Below, one piece after another: positions 57,470 through 64,000 of a stretch of 64,000 nt of DNA. The stretch is from Scilla litardierei (taxonomy: Eukaryota; Streptophyta; Magnoliopsida; Asparagales; Asparagaceae). The stretch spans positions 281,225,043 to 281,289,042 of the forward strand of contig CM061142.1 of the NCBI GenBank assembly GCA_030789695.1, given 5' to 3'. How positions within the stretch are numbered: the stretch's first letter is position 1; every line of letters begins with the position of its first letter. Made by a program: the position numbers and the translations under genes. The notes below the pieces were generated by a model. It made no database searches, was not told the DNA's origin, and was given only the letters and a program-made list of their open reading frames with translations.

Positions 57470-59023
57470 ATGGCGAGAACATGTATTCTGATCGATCCCT
57501 CGCGTCTGTCACCTATGACTGTTGAGTCACCCCCTACGGACCCCCCGCAACCCAAACGCCGATCTAAGACCACCCATCCATCGTCTTTCTCGCCTCCTCT
57601 TAAGAAGATGAGGACGGCGACCGCTAAGCCCCGATCTCAACCCAAGCCTAGGAAATAGCCCGTTTCACCAGGTTCATTCCGTGCTCCCACTCCTCCTTCT
57701 GATTCCGACACGGAATACATTCCGGAGACTGAGCATACCGCTCGGGATCCTACTCCTCCACTCCGATCTAGCACCTGACAGCCTAAGGGGAAGGCTCCGA
57801 TGCCAGCTGGCGGTGTCGATATTTCTTTATGTCGCGATGACCCGATGTGTCTCGTGGCATACAACCGTATCGAACACTGTCCGCTGCTGTTGGAGCACTT
57901 CGTTCAGTTCTCCGACTTCCCAGGCCTTGTTGATCTTCTGTCGGCTAGCGGTCTTATCGATTATCTTCGATATGACCCTAAGGCGAATCCACATCCATAC
58001 CCTCGCCTAGTCAAGTTATTCTATGCAAACCGTGTTCGGTGTCAGTATGACGAGACCCGCTCCATTGAGACGACTGTCTTGGGGACACCGATTGTCCTCA
58101 CGGCAGAAATCTTAAGGGAGTTGATTGGTTGCTCCTCGTCTGGCCTCCTCCCTTCTGATATCTCCGTTGATGACATTTCTTCCCTTGACCAGGTCATGCT
58201 TTCTGAGATTTTCCACGTGATCCCTCCTGCCATGATTGGCGTCCCATCCAAGTCATTTAAGCCGTATGGCTAGGTCCTAAATCTGATCTTGAAGTCGTGC
58301 CTCCTTCCAAAGTACGTCTCATCTTCCTTGCCATCCCAGCCTTTCCTTAAGCTCATTTACGCCATCTTCATGGGGAGCGAGATTAACTGGGCTAGGATCA
58401 TTCTCGATAAAATGGATTCTTTCGAGTGTATCCGAAAGTCCACGAAATCTGCTCACATCCCATATCCATGCCTTCTGACACTTGTTTTCCGTCACTTCCA
58501 TGTCCCTATGCCTCCAGATGATGAGCATCCTCTCCGTCCCCCTCTGAATGTGACGGCCGTCAAGAAGTGTCTTGCGGCGCTTCGTCATGTTCAGAGGACG
58601 ACCCCTTCAGTTTCAGCGTCTGCCTCTGCTGCTCCTGCTCCCTCTCCTACTCTTGCTGAGGTTGCACGTTCGGTGAAATGTGTAGAGTCTCGTTGTGCTC
58701 GATCTGAGGAGATTCTCGCTCGCATAGCATTTCACTTTGGTATTGAGATCCCTCCGTCAGTTTCTGACGAGGATGAGTTGGATGAGGATGAGATTCAGGA
58801 GCTTGTTCGTGTTGCTGCTCGTGCCCCTGAGGGTACTTCTGGTGCTGCTGCTTCGTCTGCCGGTGACCCCGAGAACACACCTGGTGCCACCATACATGCG
58901 GTGGATACTACGTCTGGTGCTCCCGAGGCCACTCCCGTTGCTCCCGTTGACACTCCTGTCGTCGCTGTGACCACTCCTCCTGCAGAGCCCGCTATTGATG
59001 CAGATCCTCCCGCTGCCTCCTGA
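57470..59023 (+). pseudogene. S1 extra (env-like/'plant transposon protein') ORF
   Basis: One frame of 517 codons from ATG 57470 to TGA 59023, with stops at 57656-57658, 57777-57779 and 58271-58273. Residues 1-110 are Pro/Ser/Lys-rich. 110-270 is a folded-looking region (VAYNRIEHCPLLLEHFVQF, YPRLVKLFYANRVRC, TAEILRELIGCSSSGLLPSD). 275-370 continues with FLKLIYAIFMGSEINWARII. The rest is Ala/Pro/acidic-rich. The LVxxFYAN motif resembles a domain found in ORFs after pol in Sirevirus-like elements, sometimes called env-like; no signal peptide or clear transmembrane helix is seen, so an envelope role is unsupported. Confidence 0.7.
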
Positions 59024-59676
59024 GCTTCTCTGAGGACTCTCCTAGTGCACATTGGATGATAGATCATGTAGTGAGAGTTGGGTAGGATAGATAGTGGTTC
59101 TGGATATTTTGTTGTATTTTGGATATTTTCATGATGTATTTGTATGTATCTCATATGGTATTTTGAGATTTTTGTATGTATGTGATACTCTGATATATGC
59201 TGTGATATGATGTTGTATTTTGTGCGTCGATCTGAGGATCGTTTATATATGTCGGCGATGTATACTTTTGATGTACTCATGTTTCACAAATATATATACA
59301 TCGATGTTGACATTTCATTCTGTTGTGCACATTATATTCTTTTTATGTCTCTAATGTTCGATTTCGTCGCTCGACGATCATAACTTGGTTAAATAGAAAT
59401 TATTTCTATGAATACATAGAATTGTTTTCCATGCACTAAATTAACCCAGAATGTTGATATTGGAGAGTATATTCCATAACTCAATTTGTAAATTTGATTT
59501 GAGTTTTGACGATTTTATTTATCGATTTTCGACTATAGTCTCATTGACACGCTTTGATTTCCTTCGTATTTTCCCTTGGTGTCATTTGGACCATGGTCGT
59601 ATTCTACGACTCCCGTGCTTGTATTTGAAGCCATTGTTGTTGTCGTTGATCTCCTCTCACTCTTTTTGCTAATGCC

Positions 59677-59948
59677 AAAGGGGGAGAGATATAATAATGA
59701 CATTTTTCCAAGAATCTAATTTGATATGTTAGATTCAGGGGGAGTTAAGATATATAAATGGATTTCAAATCCGACATTTCAATAATTGAATTCTCATTTT
59801 ATACTTTACTCGTCTGCTTGATGCGTATGATTAATATTTATTTTGGAATTAACGTGTCATCAATGCAGGGGGAGTAAGTAAATTTCATTTGAATCATTAT
59901 TTTTTATTATTATTTATGTTGGTTTGTCATCACCAAAAAGGGGGAGAA
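59677..59948 (+). other. S1 multiple polypurine tracts
   Basis: Four G-rich purine tracts: AAAGGGGGAGAG (59677-59688), CAGGGGGAGTTAAGA (59736-59750), CAGGGGGAGTAAG (59866-59878) and AAAAAGGGGGAGAA (59935-59948), the last touching the 3' LTR. Such multiple tracts are a known Sirevirus hallmark; the last should prime plus-strand DNA synthesis. Confidence 0.88.
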
Positions 59949-61685
59949 TGTTGAGTATTGATTCCCGGATTTGGTTTTGGATGATGAACAAACATAAATA
60001 AATCGTGAACTAACTCTTTGTAAGCGCAGTTATGGAGATCGTCGCCAAATTTATATGAACATCCAAAGCGACGTCTCATGACTTCTCAAAGCACGTGATC
60101 GTGAGCCTAAAGCTTCGTTGACGCTCAAGGACCATTATTGAAGTCATGAAGATTCGATTAAAGCTTTTGAAGACGGTTCGTCAAGTTTTATTTATTGTCT
60201 TCTAGCTTCATTTTCGTAGAATGTTAAGCCTTGAGTAGGTCTTACGTTTTAATCTTCATAACGCTCATATCTTAGAGCAGGATCTTAGTAGAAGTCCATA
60301 CGAACTTTCCCGAATCTTCGCTCTTTGATTCGCGACTTCTTGTGCATGTTAGTTGGTTCAAGAAGAAGAACCAACCGACTAGATGGTGATCTAGTCGGTC
60401 GGCAAAGCTTCTTGAATCGACTAGTTTGCCTTCTCAATTCTAAGATCTTTACTGTTTACAGTTAGTCGGTCTACATTGACTCACTGACCGACTAGTTGGT
60501 GAACTAGTTGGTCAGTGATCCTTCTTAGACCGACTAGTTGAGCTTTCCCTGTACATGCCAAGTTACTGTTTATCATTAGTCGGTCTATGTACATTTGGCG
60601 ACCGACTAGTTGATGAACTAGTCGATCAACATTTGTTCTTGGACAGACTAAATCGATTTGTACTCAGACTATTTGTTTTATCTCTTAGTCGGTCTAAGTT
60701 CACTCACCGACCGATTAGTTGTGAAACTAGTCGGTTGGCAAGTCTTCTTGGACTGACTAGTTCTTTAAGTCTGAACTTTCATCTATTCGCTGTTCACCTC
60801 TTAGTTGGTTCATGTTGATTCACCGACCGACTAGTTGATGAACTAGTCGGTCAGTGGTTGTTCTTTGACCGACTAGTTTGGTTCAGAATAGAGCCGTTGG
60901 AGCTTTAATTGAAATGTTTTTCTCTCTCTCTTTCCTCTAACCTATAAATACTTGGAGTGTTGCATTCATTGCAAAAAAGGCTGATATTAAGAGAAGTTTA
61001 GAGATCAAAAGAGAAGCATTCAATCTCATTCAAAGCTCATTCATTTCCAATCTTGAATCTCTCCCTCACTCTTATTTCAAAAGAGAGATTCATTGATTGT
61101 GAGCCTTCCAAGCCAAGAGCTTGATCCAAGGCAACCAACATCCACCTAGGACTCCATTGCTGGTCATCTACTTGGATCTAGGGTTTGGTGCCTCTTCATC
61201 TTCCCCAAAATCATCTTTGCTCTAATTCGTAAGTTTACTCAAGGCATAGGTATTTTGTGGTAAGCATTTCTATTTTAATTTACATTTATATTGTAAGTGA
61301 TTCACTCTCGGTTGTGAGAGTTTGTTTGTGATCCCGGGTTGTGGGAGTCACATTTCGATTTGTGTATGATTTGATCTTGTAGATGTTTCTACAAGTATTT
61401 CATAGTGAAAATCTTGAGTTAGGGTTTCTAACACAAGTATCCGGAGGGGATCCGGGTGGTTGGGACGTAGGATCACCGGGAACAAGTCGGGGAGACTTGG
61501 GTGGATCCAAACCCGTTAAATTGCTTGTTTGCGATTGTTTTTCTTTGTTGTCTATTATTTACATTTCCGCATTTCCGCATTGATTGGTAGAGTTTGCAAG
61601 ATAATTAGAAATTATCTTCTTAATTATTTTAAAGTACTATTCACCCCCCTCTAGTACTTGTGCAGTAGCTTAGTAGGGCATTACA
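59949..61685 (+). mobile_element. S1 3' LTR
   Basis: 1737 bp, TGTTGAGTATTG...GGGCATTACA, followed by ACATC. Palindrome array at about 60350-60880, TATAAATA box at about 60942. Confidence 0.93.
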
Positions 61686-61690
61686 ACATC

Positions 61691-62182
61691 TTCTCAACCT
61701 CCATCGTTTTTGAACACACTTGGCATAGGAGATTTCTAGCGGTTATCTAGGCAATAGTGTGGTGATCTCCTAGTCCCTAGCTGTGGAATCTCTAACGCAT
61801 GATACGCTTCTATTCTTATACTTTTCTCGTGCATACTTGAGCTATTATTCACCGCAATTTTGAATTGAATTGATATTTTGGTCATTCTTTGGGTATGTGT
61901 ATATGGAGCTTTATTGCACAATGTAGACAGTAACACCGTCTGCTAGCACAATACCACACTCACTCGCGCTTCACCGCGTGGGCTCACGACACTTGTTTGG
62001 ACTCATATTCCTTGGCTGTCACATGCTTGCTTATGTGTGGCGTGTTTGGTTTTGTTAGTTTTGATAGGCGATCTAGGATTTTGCTTTCTCTTTCTGTCTC
62101 TCTCTCTCTCCCTTTTTCCCTCCGAGCTCCTACTCTCACTCATCTTCCTCGAGGACGAGGAAGGGTTCAGCTTGGGGGATTT
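61691..62182 (+). other. G1 3' interior after S1, ending in the polypurine tract
   Basis: Continuation of the G1 3' non-coding region from 48513. The purine tract CAGCTTGGGGGATT (62169-62182) directly precedes the 3' LTR. CGAGGACGAGGAAGGG lies just upstream (62151-62166). A (CT)n-rich stretch lies near 62085-62120. Confidence 0.8.
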
Positions 62183-64000
62183 TGACGTGCGTTTATATTT
62201 TATATATTCACGCACGTCTTCTTCATGATTTCCCGTTGTTTTCCATCGTTTCATATCTGTTCTTTCTTTTTTTTGTATCTTTTCACTTTCCTCGTGTTTT
62301 TGTGTAACTGCAAGAGTTTCCAGTGTTGGGGACATACAAAGCTGATATCACGAGTCTCCGGAGCAAAGGGAGGTGTCATGCGCGATCCCGAGGGCTAAAC
62401 GTCAAAGGTTGCTATATTTCAGCCCTCAACCGATCGGGTGGACAGAGCCACCCGATCGATTGATGCACGCGTATCCAACCCAGACAAGAGCTGAAGAGAA
62501 GAGCAGCTCACCCGATCGGTTCAGTGATCGGGTGAGATCGACAGAGCTCTCTGTCTTTTTGAGCTTAATTCCAACCGATCGGGTGATATCTCACCCGATC
62601 GGTTCATCTGAAGCTGAAGACCAACAATTCACGACCCGGTTACGCCACCCGCTCGTCTCAGCACCCGGGTGAAGCTTCTGAAGCCCGATTGCCAAAGCCA
62701 CCCGATCAGTTGACTTCTCAACCGATCGGGTCATCTCCCCGGGTCATTTTGGGGAAGAACTCACCCGACCGGTTGACATTTCAACCGATCTGGTGGCCTT
62801 TTCTTCCCTTTTCGCGCACTGCTGCTCATTCAGTGAAGATCTGCTATCATTTCAGAGGGAATTTGGGTGATCTCATATTTTTCTACCGTCGACATCGTCG
62901 TTAGCTTTCCAACGATAGGTCGCATGCCCAAATCCGATTTTTCTACATTTTTCTGGAATTTTCTGAGCGTAGCTGTCTGCTGAAATTGAGTGCTGTCTGG
63001 ATTTTTATTTCACCCGATCGGTTGGTGTCCGGGTGGTCATCCGGGTGAGCCAAATTTCAGTTGTTTAGTCTCTGTTTATTTCCACCCGATCGGGTGGGCC
63101 TGTTTTGACAGTTTTGCTGGGTGGACCCGAAAAGTGAGGGCTTTGAGGGGGCTTATAAATAGAAGTTGGGGCACGACTTGAAGAGGACTCTCTCCCATTT
63201 TTTCAGTAGTTTTCTCCCTATTTCTTGGGAGCTTTAGGTTAGGTTAGATTATGTTTTCTCTTCCAATAATTCTTGTAATGGATTGAAGATTCTATTGAAA
63301 GATAAGTATTTTCTTCTCTCATTTTCCATTGTTTTGTGTTATTTTCATTGTTGCTTGATGGTGAATGTTTATTTGTCTTTTTCATTGCTTTCTTTTATGT
63401 TCTTCACCATTGAGTAGTGTTTGATGAACCCTAATATGGGTTAGAGTAGGATTGATGCTTGGGTTGTTTCAGTTGGCTTAGTTGCATGGTATGTGTTCGA
63501 TGGAATGTGTTAACGGGGATTTCTAGCAATCTGAGTCCAATTCATATGGCAACACACTAGTTGTGTTGGGGATTGGGGTCTGGTGTCTTGTCCAGTCAAG
63601 ATCCGCTTTGATGTATTGCTAGAAATCACATTCGACCTATTTGGCCATTAGGGTTACGCGGGGGCGTTTTATTGTCATTGGCGGGAGAAAGACCGCCTCT
63701 GACCATCGGGCCAAAGGGAAATAAACTTGGTGGTTGACTCCTTAGCCACAGCTCACACCCCTAGCGTAGACATTAAGTCCTCGCGCATGGAAACGGCTTG
63801 GATGAAGTGTTGGAAGTTATCATTGTGGCCTTAATGCTCCCGGTTGCGGTCGGTGTTAATGGACATGGGAATGCTCACCGTTCGAAACCGGGTAGACCTA
63901 GCGTACTGGGCATCGATCGGAATATCGGGCCCATGGACGCTAGGTACCACCTTTTGGGGTAATGTCTCACCCTGGGTCAAGTCAAATGCCTAGTGTTATG
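62183..64000 (+). mobile_element. G1 3' LTR (cut by the window end)
   Basis: It starts TGACGTGCGTTTATATTT and is colinear with 41147 onward for 1818 bp; about 250 bp should follow outside the window. The CCGATCGG palindromes are kept, but it has one CACCCGATCGGGTG (about 63083-63096) where the 5' LTR has two. Confidence 0.9.

Larger units (their letters stand above)
55901..57954 (+). repeat. 1.03-kb tandem duplication after S1 pol
   Basis: Copy 1 starts at about 55901 (TCTAAAATTTTTGAACTCTG) and ends near 56929. Copy 2 starts at about 56927 with the same words and runs to about 57954. The period is 1025-1026 bp. The junction falls on a shared TCTA, so microhomology may have served in the event. 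Each copy holds an AGTCGGTC palindrome region, a CT-rich leader and the first 160 codons of the extra ORF. Confidence 0.92.
48514..61685 (+). mobile_element. S1: Sirevirus-type Ty1/copia element nested in G1
   Basis: It is bounded by the target duplication ACATC (48509-48513 and 61686-61690). LTRs are 48514-50252 and 59949-61685. The order is gag, protease, integrase, RT, RNase H, then a long extra-ORF region (55669-59660) and four purine tracts. Multiple purine tracts and an extra ORF after pol are known Sirevirus traits. gag and pol carry stops and frameshifts. The LTR starts differ by about nine bases in 185, so it is moderately old. Confidence 0.93.
41147..64000 (+). mobile_element. G1: Ty3-like, pol-less LTR element (3' end beyond window)
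   Basis: The 5' LTR is 41147-43214, a primer site follows at 43221, and a purine tract and 3' LTR start lie at 62169-62183. Leaving out the solo LTR (43886-46315) and S1 (48514-61685), the interior is about 3.4 kb. It holds a zinc-knuckle ORF and an acidic ORF, but no protease, RT, RNase H or integrase. It interrupts the third 104-bp CACTA-side repeat. The presumed target site before the 5' LTR is TATAA; the other side is outside the window. Confidence 0.85.

Noticed and set aside
57470..59023. Viral-type envelope glycoprotein in S1
   Set aside because: No signal peptide, transmembrane helix or fusion-peptide-like segment is seen; 'env-like' is only a name used for this ORF position.

Overview
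This is nuclear DNA of a flowering plant, made almost entirely of transposable elements stacked inside one another. I see no host protein-coding gene, tRNA, rRNA or CRISPR array. The plant assignment rests on the element families: a Sirevirus-type Ty1/copia element, a CACTA element with a Tnp2-type transposase, a LINE whose ORF1 has a DUF4283-like domain and a CCHC knuckle, chromovirus (Tekay-like) LTRs, and a Ty3-like element with a tRNA-Asp-type primer site. Species cannot be told from the sequence. Family names given by resemblance were not checked against a database.

Layout. 1-3731: 3' end and 3' LTR of a Ty3-like element ('R1'). 3784-5127: minus-strand LTR, probably copia. 5640-8949: decayed plus-strand copia pol and partial LTR. 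8950-14420 and 40970-41146: minus-strand CACTA transposase pseudogene ('C1') with a 1.7-kb insertion at 10565-12273 and 104-bp tandem repeats at its upstream side. 14421-40964: minus-strand non-autonomous LTR element ('T1', target duplication GAATG) with LTRs of about 4.1 kb around only 501 bp of interior. Its left LTR was invaded at one TA tract by an apparently intact LINE, a Helitron and a fold-back MITE-like element. Its right LTR carries a second non-autonomous element ('T2', 29905-39674, target duplication CCTGG). 41147-64000 and beyond: Ty3-like element 'G1' with no pol, holding a solo LTR (43886-46315, target duplication GGATC) and a Sirevirus-type copia element ('S1', 48514-61685, target duplication ACATC) with gag, pol and an extra downstream ORF.

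Order of events. C1 is the oldest visible layer on the right-hand side; T1 and G1 entered its tandem repeats. Partial by-eye LTR comparisons fit the nesting: G1 LTRs differ most (about 18 changes in 260 bp), T1 about 10 in 210, S1 about 9 in 185, and T2, which lies inside T1, about 7 in 330. These are rough samples, not computed divergences.

Most notable: (i) an LTR segment rich in AGTCGGTC palindromes shared by a Tekay-like solo LTR, the S1 LTRs and the S1 interior upstream of its extra ORF; (ii) a pol-less element type (G1 and R1) with a shared unrecognised ORF; (iii) an intact LINE with ATGA-overlapping ORFs; (iv) a Helitron whose 5' terminus is repeated about twenty times; (v) T1, which is nearly all LTR.
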